Positions 44,403 through 52,296 of a DNA stretch of 64,000 nucleotides are shown one piece after another; the first letter of the stretch is position 1; each line of letters opens with the position of its first letter. The position numbers and the translations under genes are program-made. Below the pieces are notes generated by a model. It worked only from the letters and a program-made list of their open reading frames with translations. It did no database searches and was not told the origin of the DNA. This stretch comes from Marinovum sp048263515 (GTDB lineage: Bacteria > Pseudomonadota > Alphaproteobacteria > Rhodobacterales > Rhodobacteraceae), in NCBI RefSeq assembly GCF_048263515.1, contig NZ_JBLXEC010000010.1:62001-126000 (forward strand), given 5' to 3'.

Positions 44403-45608
44403 ATGTCCCAGCCCGACACGCTTGGTTATCTTGTGCCCCAGTTTCCGGGCCAGACGCATATCTTCTTCTGGCGCGAGATTGCCGCGCTTGAAGCCATGGG
44501 CGTCACGCCAGTGCTGTTTTCGACCCGAAGGCCGCCGGCTGGCCTGATCGCGCATGACTGGTCAGAGGCGGCGATGGCGCGCACCACCTATCTGGGCGAG
44601 GTCTCCCTGCGCCGCGCTGCGCGGGTGCTGCCGCGCCTGCCTTGGGGCGCGCTTCTGCGCGAAGCAGGGCGCGACGGGATCGCGGTGCTGAAGGACGTGC
44701 TGGTCTGCGCCGCCGCCGGCGAGGCGCTACGCGACCACTGCGCGCGGCAGGGGATTTCCCATGTCCACGTGCATTCCTGCGGCCGCGCCGCGCTGATCGC
44801 CGCCTTTGCCCGGCATCTTGGGGGGCCTGGGTATTCTCTGACCCTGCATGGCCCGCTGTCGGACTACGGCCCCGGCCAGCGCTACAAGTGGCGCCATGCG
44901 CGCTTTGCCACGGTGATCACCAGGAAGCTGATCGCCGAGATGCAGGCCGAATTGCCCAAGGACCTGCCGCCGATGATCCTGCGGCCGATGGGCGTCGACA
45001 CCGACTACCTGCGCCGCGACACGCCCTATCGCCCGGTGCAGCCCGGCGAGGCGCTCAGAGTCTTTGCCTGCGGACGGCTCAACGTCGTCAAGGGCCACCA
45101 GGACCTGATCGAGGCGGTGCGCCAGCTGCGCGCCGCAGGCCATGACGTGACGCTGGAGATCGCCGGGCAGGACGACGATGGCGGCGGCGGCTTCCGGCTG
45201 GTGCTGGAGCAGTTGATCAAGCAGCACCGGCTGCAGGACCACGTGCGCCTGCTGGGCGCGATCGACGCGGCTTCGGTCAAGGCCCGGCTGCTCGAGGCAC
45301 ATGTCTTTGCGCTGGCCAGCTGGCACGAGCCTTTGGGCGTGGCCTACATGGAGGCGATTGCCTGCGGCGTGCCCACCATCGGCACCGCGGCGGGCGGCGT
45401 GCCCGAGCTGATCGACGACGGCGTCGAGGGGCTTCTGGTGCCGCCGAAAGCCCCCGAGGCACTGGCCGCAGCGCTGTTGCGCATCGCCGAGGACCCTGCG
45501 CTGGCCCAGCGCCTCAGCACCACCGGCCGCGCCCGGATCGAGCGCGACTACAGCGCGCGGCTGGGGGCTGAGGTGATCGTGTCGGAGATGCGCAAGGCTT
45601 TGGGGTGA
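44403..45608 (+). CDS. Glycosyltransferase family 4
   Basis: This 401-residue GT-B enzyme carries the E-x7-E signature in SWHEPLGVAYMEAIACGVPT and the FACGRLNVVKGHQDLIEAV linker. The N-terminal GYLVPQFPGQTHIFFWREI resembles colanic-acid-type transferases. I start at ATG 44403 (MSQPDT...), where the conserved fold begins and GGAAAG lies upstream; an in-frame ATG at 44349 would add 18 poorly conserved residues. It is the last gene of the polysaccharide locus and is followed by repeats. Confidence 0.85.
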   Translation: MSQPDTLGYLVPQFPGQTHIFFWREIAALEAMGVTPVLFSTRRPPAGLIAHDWSEAAMARTTYLGEVSLRRAARVLPRLPWGALLREAGRDGIAVLKDVLVCAAAGEALRDHCARQGISHVHVHSCGRAALIAAFARHLGGPGYSLTLHGPLSDYGPGQRYKWRHARFATVITRKLIAEMQAELPKDLPPMILRPMGVDTDYLRRDTPYRPVQPGEALRVFACGRLNVVKGHQDLIEAVRQLRAAGHDVTLEIAGQDDDGGGGFRLVLEQLIKQHRLQDHVRLLGAIDAASVKARLLEAHVFALASWHEPLGVAYMEAIACGVPTIGTAAGGVPELIDDGVEGLLVPPKAPEALAAALLRIAEDPALAQRLSTTGRARIERDYSARLGAEVIVSEMRKALG

Positions 45609-45631
45609 CTTTGACCGTTGCGCGACACGCG

Positions 45632-45650
45632 CCCCGGACTTGATCCGGGG
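45632..45650. repeat. GC-rich palindrome
   Basis: CCCCGGA, a 5-base spacer, then TCCGGGG. It is one of a family of near-identical palindromes scattered in the gaps of this window (45673, 45778, 58686, 61357, 61664, 62009). It lies just past the GT4 gene and may also stop transcription. Confidence 0.75.
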
Positions 45651-45672
45651 CCTCGTGGAGGCAGGCCTGGAG

Positions 45673-45693
45673 GTCCCGGATCAAGTCCGGGAC
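45673..45693. repeat. GC-rich palindrome
   Basis: GTCCCGGA, TCAAG, TCCGGGAC: an 8-bp stem, oriented opposite to the copy at 45632, so the pair could also fold on each other. Confidence 0.75.
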
Positions 45694-45777
45694 GGCGGTG
45701 CCTTGTAAGGTGCCGGGGTCGCTTTACGCCAACCCGGCGAGGGCACGGCGCCCAACCGGAACAGGCGCCAAACGCAG

Positions 45778-45797
45778 CCCCGGACCCTGATCCGGGG
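45778..45797. repeat. GC-rich palindrome
   Basis: CCCCGGA, a 6-base loop, TCCGGGG. It is the third copy in the 237-base gap 45609-45845, which holds no gene. Confidence 0.7.
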
Positions 45798-45845
45798 CCT
45801 CATGAGGTGAACCTTGGATATCTCACGACACCCCTCTGCGCCCCC

Positions 45846-46856
45846 CTACTCCCGCAAGATCGCATTCCGCCACTCGTTCTCGAACGCCGCCCGCTTGAGC
45901 TGGTCAAGGTAAACCAGCAGACCGGGCCCGAGGTTGATCCGGCTCAGCGCCATCTCGCTGTTGCTCAGCCAGCGGTCGACCGAGAGCGCCGGGTCGCGGC
46001 CGAAGGCCTGCGCCAGGATGTGGTCGACGAAATCCCCCGCCAGCTCCGGCTCCGGCGCCTCGACCGGGATCACCACGGTGCGCAGCATGATGGTGGTGAA
46101 ATCCGAGGGCAGGATGATGCTGATCCCCGAGACATCCTGGCGCTGCAGCGCATAACTGCCCAAGACGTTGTAGGCGACGTAGAGATCGCCAGAGGACACC
46201 GCGTCGATCATCTCGGAGGTGCAGCAGTAAAGCCGCGCGCCCAAGCCCCCCATCACCTCGGTCAGCCGCCAGTAGGTCTCGGACACCCGGCTCTCCTGGG
46301 TGGCAAAGAGATAGCCCAACCCCGAGACCCGCACGTCATAGGTGCCCACCTTGCCGCGAAACCGCTCGGGGTTGCGGCGCAGCACGTCGATCAGGCCCTG
46401 GCGACTGCGCGGTATCCCCTCGGCGGCAAAGGCAGCATCCGAGACGACGATCGCCGCCGGCTCCTGGGTGAAGGCAAAGACCATGTCGTTCCATTTGGCC
46501 CAGGCTGGCAGATCGCGCGTCACCTCGGAGCTGTGGCGTTGCACGTGGCCGTCGTTGGCCAGCTTGGTCTGCAGGTCCATGGCACTGGAGATCACCAGAT
46601 CATAAGCCGCCTGACCGCCGGTCATCTCGGCCATGACATCGGCGGAGCTGGCGACAATATAATCGATGGACACCCCCGGCACGGTGGCCAGATAGCTCTC
46701 GATCCGCGGCGCAAAGATCGCGGTGTCCGTTGTCGAGAGAATGCGCAGGCGGCGCGTCGCATCCGCCGGGCCGAAGAGCGTGCGGTCCTCGATCTCCAGC
46801 GCTGCCACCGCAGTGGCGGCCAGTGTCAGGACAAGGGAAAGAACAAACTGGCGCAT
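45846..46856 (-). CDS. Periplasmic substrate-binding protein linked to TctDE
   Basis: This 336-residue exported protein has a signal peptide (1-19, AVA then ALE) and a type II periplasmic-binding fold of the ABC iron/thiamine type (SADVMAEMTGGQAAYDLVIS near residue 70). Its ATG has AGGAGGTGG just upstream. It overlaps the end of the kinase gene before it by 31 bases, so it is the third gene of a response regulator-kinase-binding protein operon. No ABC permease is present, so it may present a ligand to the kinase rather than feed a transporter. The ligand is unknown. Confidence 0.8.
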   Translation of the reverse strand: MRQFVLSLVLTLAATAVAALEIEDRTLFGPADATRRLRILSTTDTAIFAPRIESYLATVPGVSIDYIVASSADVMAEMTGGQAAYDLVISSAMDLQTKLANDGHVQRHSSEVTRDLPAWAKWNDMVFAFTQEPAAIVVSDAAFAAEGIPRSRQGLIDVLRRNPERFRGKVGTYDVRVSGLGYLFATQESRVSETYWRLTEVMGGLGARLYCCTSEMIDAVSSGDLYVAYNVLGSYALQRQDVSGISIILPSDFTTIMLRTVVIPVEAPEPELAGDFVDHILAQAFGRDPALSVDRWLSNSEMALSRINLGPGLLVYLDQLKRAAFENEWRNAILRE

Positions 46857-48202
46857 GCACCACCTCCTGGCTGGGTTTCGAGCCGCAGGCTGCCGCCATG
46901 GGCGGCCACAACGTCTTGCACGATGGTCAGCCCGAGGCCCGAGCCCACCACTCCCTTGGCATTGCTGCCACGGGCAAACCGCTCGGTCAGGGCGGATTCG
47001 GCACCCTCGGGAAAGCCCGGCCCCTCGTCCTGCACGGCCAGGCGAATGCCGCCGGCCTCGCGCATCAGCGAGATCTCGATGCGGGTGTCGGCGGGGCTGT
47101 ACTTGATGGCATTGTCGAGCAGGTTGCGCACCGCACTTTGCAGCAGGATCGCGTCGCCGCTGATCTCGCCCGGCTCCGAGCGGGTGATCTGCAGCCCGAT
47201 GTCGGCGATCTCGGCCACCGGGCGGATGCGCTCGACCGCGTCGATCATCAGCGCCTGCAGATCGACCCGTTCCTGCGCCAGGCTGTCGAGCCGGAAAGAG
47301 ACCATGGCGTGATCAAGCAGCTGCCCGGCGGTGCGCGAGCTTTCGTCGATCGCCTCGATCATCTCGCGCATGGCGTCGCGGTTCTCGGGCTTGTGGATGT
47401 GGCGCTGGATGATCTCGGCCTTGGTCCGCACCACCGCCAGCGGCGTGCGCACCCGGTGCGCCGCCTCGGCGATGAAATCCTCGGACCGTTTGAGCGAGGC
47501 CTCGAGCCGCGCCATGAAACCGTTGAGCGAGGTCACCAGCCGCGCCATCTCCTGCGGGACCGGTGCGTTCACCGGCCGCAGATCGGTCGGCCCCCGGCGC
47601 GAGACCGAGGCGGTGAGCCGGTCGAGCGGCCGGATCGTCGCCCGCGCGATCAGCAGCGCCAGCAGCGCAGTCAGCACAAAGAACCCGGCCCCCACCGCCA
47701 GCGACAGCCGCGAGGTCCAGGCCAGGGTCTGGCGCTGGCCCGACAGGGTCTGCGCCACGCTGACCTCGAGCACGTTGCGCCCCAGATCGGTGGCAAAGGG
47801 CCTTGTGACGGCGGCAATCCGCACGTCCTCGCCCAGGAACTCGGCCGAGAGCTGCGCCGCGCCGCGCGCCGCCACCGTCGCCGGGCGCGGCAGATCGGCA
47901 TAGCCGGTCAACAGCTCGTCCCCAAGCCGCACCGCATAGAACACCCGCTCGTCGGTGATGCTGTCGAGCATCGAGAGCGCCGCATAGGGCAGGTCGACCA
48001 TGACCGAACCATCGACGATCCGCGCACTGTCGAGCACCGAGAGCGCCGAGGCGGTGAGGATGTTGTCCTGGCTCTGCTGCGCCACTTGCCGCGCCACCGA
48101 TTGCACCAGGAAATAGACCAGCACCGCCAGCACCGCCGAGGCGCAAAGCAGGAACACCAGCAGCCGGCGGCGGATCGAGCCCTGGACCACCGGCTGGGTC
48201 AT
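46826..48202 (-). CDS. tctE: TctE-like sensor histidine kinase
   Basis: This 458-residue inner-membrane kinase has two transmembrane segments (about 12-33 and 165-187) enclosing a periplasmic sensor region, a short HAMP-like linker, a dimerisation helix with the phospho-His in AEAAHRVRTPLAV (near residue 247) and an ATPase domain (N-box NLLDNAIKYSP, then DEGPGFP and GSGLGLTIV). Together with the regulator and the divergent tctCBA genes this matches TctDE, which switches on tricarboxylate uptake. The start overlaps the regulator stop by ATGA. Confidence 0.88.
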   Translation of the reverse strand: MTQPVVQGSIRRRLLVFLLCASAVLAVLVYFLVQSVARQVAQQSQDNILTASALSVLDSARIVDGSVMVDLPYAALSMLDSITDERVFYAVRLGDELLTGYADLPRPATVAARGAAQLSAEFLGEDVRIAAVTRPFATDLGRNVLEVSVAQTLSGQRQTLAWTSRLSLAVGAGFFVLTALLALLIARATIRPLDRLTASVSRRGPTDLRPVNAPVPQEMARLVTSLNGFMARLEASLKRSEDFIAEAAHRVRTPLAVVRTKAEIIQRHIHKPENRDAMREMIEAIDESSRTAGQLLDHAMVSFRLDSLAQERVDLQALMIDAVERIRPVAEIADIGLQITRSEPGEISGDAILLQSAVRNLLDNAIKYSPADTRIEISLMREAGGIRLAVQDEGPGFPEGAESALTERFARGSNAKGVVGSGLGLTIVQDVVAAHGGSLRLETQPGGGACASLFFPLS

Positions 48203-48885
48203 GTCCGCTCCAGCTTGTAGCCAAGCCCGCGCACGGTGGTAATGGTCACATCGGTGCCGGCCAGATGCTTGCGCAGCCGCGCCACATAGACCTCGATGGC
48301 GTTCTCCGAGACGTCCTCGTCATAGGAGAACAGCCGGTCGACCAGCACCGGCTTGGAAAAGATCATCCCCGGCGCATTGATGAACACCTCGAAAAGCCGC
48401 AGCTCTCGGGTGCGCAACTGGATCGCCTCGGCGCCCACATGCAGCACGCCGCTGGCCGAATCAAAGCGAATCGCCCCGAGGGTCAGAACGCTGCTGGCGC
48501 TGCTGCCCCTGCGGCGCAGCACGGCGCGGCAGCGCGCCTCGAGCTCGGCGAAATCGATCGGTTTGACCATGTAATCATCGGCCCCGAGATCGAGCAGGCT
48601 GATCCGGTCCGACACCTCCGAGCGGGCGGTCAGCACGATGGTCGGCGTCCGGTTCTCGGTCAGGCGCAGGTGGGTGAGAAAGCTGCTGCCATCGCCGTCC
48701 GGCAACATAATATCCAGCAATATCATGTCGTAAGAGGTGGTCGCCACGAAATCCTGGGCGGTCTCAAGGTCGCCGGCATGGTCGACGACGTGACCGTCGA
48801 GACTGAGCCGGTCGACCACCGCCGCGGCCAGCGGCGCATTGTCCTCGATCAGCAAGAAGCGCACCCGCCCTGTCTCCTTCTGCAA
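48199..48885 (-). CDS. tctD: TctD-like response regulator
   Basis: This 228-residue OmpR-type regulator has a receiver domain (Glu14-Asp15 pair, phospho-acceptor Asp58 in LLDIMLPDGDG, Lys in VKPID) and a winged-helix output domain ending TVRGLGYKLERT. It is the first gene of the operon with tctE and the binding protein, and is divergent from tctC across 88 bases that include a palindrome (48931-48950), a natural target for it. Confidence 0.9.
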   Translation of the reverse strand: MQKETGRVRFLLIEDNAPLAAAVVDRLSLDGHVVDHAGDLETAQDFVATTSYDMILLDIMLPDGDGSSFLTHLRLTENRTPTIVLTARSEVSDRISLLDLGADDYMVKPIDFAELEARCRAVLRRRGSSASSVLTLGAIRFDSASGVLHVGAEAIQLRTRELRLFEVFINAPGMIFSKPVLVDRLFSYDEDVSENAIEVYVARLRKHLAGTDVTITTVRGLGYKLERT

Positions 48886-48930
48886 CCCATGTCAGCTTGG
48901 TGTCAGGTTTTGCGACCAAACCCCCTTTCA

Positions 48931-48950
48931 CATGACGTGCATATGTCATG
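48931..48950. promoter_or_regulatory. Palindrome between tctD and tctC, possible operator
   Basis: CATGAC, eight bases, GTCATG: a perfect 6-bp inverted repeat in the divergent gap. It lies just before the tctC ribosome binding site (GGAGG at 48961). Its position fits a regulator site or a short leader hairpin. Confidence 0.45.
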
Positions 48951-48973
48951 CCGTCAAACGGGAGGAAAAGATT

Positions 48974-49954
48974 ATGACATTCGCTCTGGGCCGTCGCGCC
49001 CTTCTGGCCGCCGCTGCGGCCGTCGCCTTCACCGGTCCGGCTTTTGCCGAAGGCCACCAGATGCTCGACAAGATCCACTTCCTGATCCCCGGCGGCGCCG
49101 GCGGCGGCTGGGACGGCACCGCGCGCGGCACCGGCGAGGCGCTGACCAAGGCGGGCCTCGTGGGCAATGCCTCCTACGAGAACATGTCCGGCGGCGGCGG
49201 CGGCAAGGCGATCGGCTATCTGATCGAGAACGCCGAGAGCAACCATGACACGCTGATGGTCAACTCGACCCCGATCATCATCCGCTCGCTGACCGGCGTC
49301 TTCCCGCAGAACTTCCGCGACCTGACGCTGGTGGCCGGCACCATCGGCGACTATGCCGCGCTGGTGGTCAATGCCGACAGCGACGTCGACAACATGGAAG
49401 ACCTGCTCGCCGCCTACGAGGCAGACCCCAATGCCACCGCCATCGGCGGCGGCTCGGTGCCCGGCGGTCTCGACCATCTGGTCGCGGCCATGGTGATGGA
49501 AGCGGCCGGCAAGGACCCGCTGCAGGTCAAGTACATCCCCTATGACGCCGGCGGCAAGGCGATGGCCGCGCTGCTCTCGGGCGAGATCACGGCGCTGTCG
49601 ACCGGCTTCTCCGAAGCGGTTGCGCTGGCCGAGGCCGGCGAGGTCAAGATCATCGGCGTCACCTCCGATGAGCGCGTGCCGGCCTACGAGGACGCCCCGA
49701 CGATGAAGGAACAGGGAATCGACACCACCTTCGTCAACTGGCGCGGCTTCTTCGGCGCCCCGGGCCTGCCCGAGGACAAGGTGGCGATGTACCAGGACGC
49801 CATCGCCAAGATGTACGAGACCGAGGAATGGGAAGCCGTGCGCGCGCGCAACGGCTGGGTCAACATCCACAATTCCGGCGACGACTTCCGCACCTTCCTG
49901 GAAGACCAGGAAAAGGTCATCGGCGACCTGATGAAGAAGCTGGGCTTCCTCTGA
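48974..49954 (+). CDS. tctC: Tripartite tricarboxylate transporter substrate-binding protein
   Basis: This 326-residue periplasmic protein has a signal peptide (1-23, FALGRRALLAAAAAVAF... ending AFA) and a Bug/TctC fold with the glycine-rich FLIPGGAGGGWDGTARGTGEAL near residue 33. It captures a carboxylate, probably citrate or a related acid, for TctAB. ATG 48974 follows GGAGG 8 bases upstream. The next genes are tctB and tctA, after a 291-base gap with a stable hairpin. Confidence 0.92.
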   Translation: MTFALGRRALLAAAAAVAFTGPAFAEGHQMLDKIHFLIPGGAGGGWDGTARGTGEALTKAGLVGNASYENMSGGGGGKAIGYLIENAESNHDTLMVNSTPIIIRSLTGVFPQNFRDLTLVAGTIGDYAALVVNADSDVDNMEDLLAAYEADPNATAIGGGSVPGGLDHLVAAMVMEAAGKDPLQVKYIPYDAGGKAMAALLSGEITALSTGFSEAVALAEAGEVKIIGVTSDERVPAYEDAPTMKEQGIDTTFVNWRGFFGAPGLPEDKVAMYQDAIAKMYETEEWEAVRARNGWVNIHNSGDDFRTFLEDQEKVIGDLMKKLGFL

Positions 49955-50022
49955 TACGTCCATGGCGCTTTCGCGGGCGGGCGTCGCAGCCCCCCGCACA
50001 CTCAAAGGCATCCGAGCAGAAA

Positions 50023-50051
50023 GGAAGGGGGGACTCCATGTCCTCCCTTCC
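50023..50051 (+). terminator. Stable hairpin between tctC and tctB
   Basis: An 11-bp stem (50023-50033 with 50041-50051, one wobble) encloses a 7-base loop, with no T-run after it. Such structures after binding-protein genes often protect the upstream mRNA so that binding protein is made in excess over membrane parts. That role here is inferred. The rest of the 291-base gap 49955-50245 shows nothing I can support. Confidence 0.5.
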
Positions 50052-50245
50052 CTGAAAGGTCCAAGACCCTTCCCCTTGCACGGTCATCGGCTCCTCAGCC
50101 TGTACCGTGTTCGCAGGATGCCGCAGAATTCGTTAAGATAGTCTTTCCTCTTGCCGAAAATACCCTCGGGGGGCCGCCCATGGCGGCGGGGCAGAGCCCC
50201 ACCCTGTGCCCGGCCAGAGACAAGCACCCCTCAAGGAGACCCTGG

Positions 50246-50728
50246 ATGGCCCTCGATCGCTGGATTGCCTTCATCATACTCTGCGTCGCCCTGGCCTATG
50301 CCTATGCGGCCTTCTTCACCATGGACCAGCTGCTGCCGCCCTTCATGCAGCGCAACCCGATCTGGCCCAGCACCTTTCCAAAGGTGCTTTCGGTCCTCGC
50401 CATCCTGACCTCGCTGGTCATCCTCTTCGGGCTGGAAAAGGCCGCCGAGAGCGATGCCGAGCCGGAAATCGACTACCGCCGCCTTGGCGATTACCACCTC
50501 TGGCAGGCGATCGCGCTGCTGGCGCTGATGGTGGCCTATGCGCTGCTGCTGCGCCCGGCGGGTTTCCTGCTGTCGACGGTGGGCTTCCTTGCCGGCGGCG
50601 CCGCCATCCTCGGCGAGCGCAAGTTCCACATCCTGCTGCCGATCACCATCTTCGCCACCGGCGTGGTCTGGTACCTGGTCGAGCAGGTCCTGGGCATCTT
50701 CCTGCGCCCGCTGCCGTTTTTCCTGTGA
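50246..50728 (+). CDS. tctB: Tripartite tricarboxylate transporter small membrane subunit
   Basis: This 160-residue protein has four predicted membrane segments (about 8-25, 45-63, 85-105 and 120-150) and is of TctB size. It is the least conserved part of the transporter and is named mainly from its place between tctC and tctA. ATG 50246 has AAGGAG upstream. An in-frame ATG at 50180 would extend it by 22 residues of poor character. Confidence 0.88.
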   Translation: MALDRWIAFIILCVALAYAYAAFFTMDQLLPPFMQRNPIWPSTFPKVLSVLAILTSLVILFGLEKAAESDAEPEIDYRRLGDYHLWQAIALLALMVAYALLLRPAGFLLSTVGFLAGGAAILGERKFHILLPITIFATGVVWYLVEQVLGIFLRPLPFFL

Positions 50729-50740
50729 GGAGACAGAGAC

Positions 50741-52252
50741 ATGCTTGAAGGACTTCTCATCGGCCTGCAAACGGCCCTGTCGCTCCAGAACCTGCTGATG
50801 GTGATCGCCGGCTGCCTGATCGGCACGTTCATCGGCATGCTGCCGGGCCTCGGTCCGATGTCGATCATCGCCATCATGATCCCGGTCGCCATCTCGATGG
50901 GCGACCCCTCTGCTGCGCTGATCCTGTTGGCGGGCGTCTACTACGGCGCGATCTTTGGCGGCTCGACCTCCTCGATCCTGCTCAACGCCCCCGGCGTGGC
51001 CGGCACCGTGGCCAGCAGTTTCGATGGCTATCCGATGGCCCGCAAGGGACAGGCCGGCAAGGCGCTGACCATCGCCGCCATCGCCAGTTTCGCCGGCGGC
51101 ACCATCGGCGCCCTGCTGTTGATGATCTTCGCCCCGGCGCTGTCCTCGGTGGCGCTGCTGTTCCACTCGGCGGAATATTTCGCGCTGATGGTGGTCGGCC
51201 TCTCGGCGATTGCCGCCTTTGCCGGCACCGGCCAGGTGGCCAAGGCGGTGCTGATGACCCTGCTGGGCCTGATCATGGCCACGGTGGGCGAAGGCGCGCT
51301 CTTCAACCTGCCGCGTTTCACCATGGGGATCATGGACCTGCAGTCGGGCTTCGGCTTCATCACCCTCGCCATGGCGATGTTCGCCCTGCCAGAGGCGCTC
51401 TTTCTCGTGCTGAAAAAGCGCGAGATGTCGGGCGACGGCGGCAAGATCGACAACCTGCGCATCAGCGGCGCCGAGGCGCGCGCCATCGCGCCGGTGATCG
51501 GCCGGCAGTCGCTGCAGGGCTTCTTCATCGGCGTCCTGCCCGGCGCCGGCGCCACCATAGCCAGCTTCCTGGGCTACGCGGTGGAACGCAACATCGCCAC
51601 CAAGGCCGAGCAGGAGGAATTCGGCAAGGGCTCGATCAAGGGCCTGGCCGCACCGGAAACCGCCAACAACGCCGCCTGCACCGGCTCCTTCGTGCCGCTA
51701 CTGACCCTGGGCATCCCCGGCTCCGGCACCACGGCGATCCTGCTGGGCGCGCTGATCGCGCTCAACGTCACGCCGGGCCCGCGGCTGATGGTGGACGAGC
51801 CGCAGGTGTTCTGGGCGGTGATCATGTCGATGTTCATCGGCAACCTGGTGCTGCTGATCCTCAACCTGCCGCTCATTCCCTATATCGCCAAGGTGCTGTC
51901 GATCCCGCGCAACTACCTGATCCCCTTCATCTTGTTCTTCACCCTGATGGGGGCCTACATCGGCCAGAACAATGCCACCGAGCTGCTTCTGCTGGTGGGC
52001 TTCGGGGTCTGCGCCACGGCGCTGAAGTTCGCCGACTATCCGCTGGCGCCGCTGCTGATCGGCTTCATCCTCGGCGGCATGATGGAGAACAACTTTGCCC
52101 GCTCGATGCAGCTTTATGACGGCATGGGCTTCATCCTCGACCGGCCGATGACCCTGGCGCTTCTGGTGGTTGCCGCGCTGCTGGTGATCCTGCCGAGCTA
52201 CCGCGCCCACCGGGCCCGCGCCCGCGCCAAGGGTGTGGCCGAAGGCGACTGA
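50741..52252 (+). CDS. tctA: Tripartite tricarboxylate transporter large membrane subunit
   Basis: This 503-residue permease has about 10-12 membrane segments and the glycine-rich TctA signature FIGMLPGLGPMSIIAIM near residue 30, repeated in the second half as FFIGVLPGAGATIASFLGYA. It imports the carboxylate delivered by TctC, driven by an ion gradient. It starts 12 bases after tctB, in the usual tctCBA order. Confidence 0.94.
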   Translation: MLEGLLIGLQTALSLQNLLMVIAGCLIGTFIGMLPGLGPMSIIAIMIPVAISMGDPSAALILLAGVYYGAIFGGSTSSILLNAPGVAGTVASSFDGYPMARKGQAGKALTIAAIASFAGGTIGALLLMIFAPALSSVALLFHSAEYFALMVVGLSAIAAFAGTGQVAKAVLMTLLGLIMATVGEGALFNLPRFTMGIMDLQSGFGFITLAMAMFALPEALFLVLKKREMSGDGGKIDNLRISGAEARAIAPVIGRQSLQGFFIGVLPGAGATIASFLGYAVERNIATKAEQEEFGKGSIKGLAAPETANNAACTGSFVPLLTLGIPGSGTTAILLGALIALNVTPGPRLMVDEPQVFWAVIMSMFIGNLVLLILNLPLIPYIAKVLSIPRNYLIPFILFFTLMGAYIGQNNATELLLLVGFGVCATALKFADYPLAPLLIGFILGGMMENNFARSMQLYDGMGFILDRPMTLALLVVAALLVILPSYRAHRARARAKGVAEGD

Positions 52253-52260
52253 TACGGCGG

Positions 52261-52284
52261 CGGGCGGGGGCCTGTCCCCGCCCG
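52261..52284. terminator. Convergent terminator hairpin
   Basis: A 9-bp GC stem with a 6-base loop sits between the tctA stop and the stop of the hybrid kinase gene. It has no T-run, but its perfect stem and convergent position suggest a shared end point. Confidence 0.5.
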
Positions 52285-52296
52285 CGCGACCATTCC

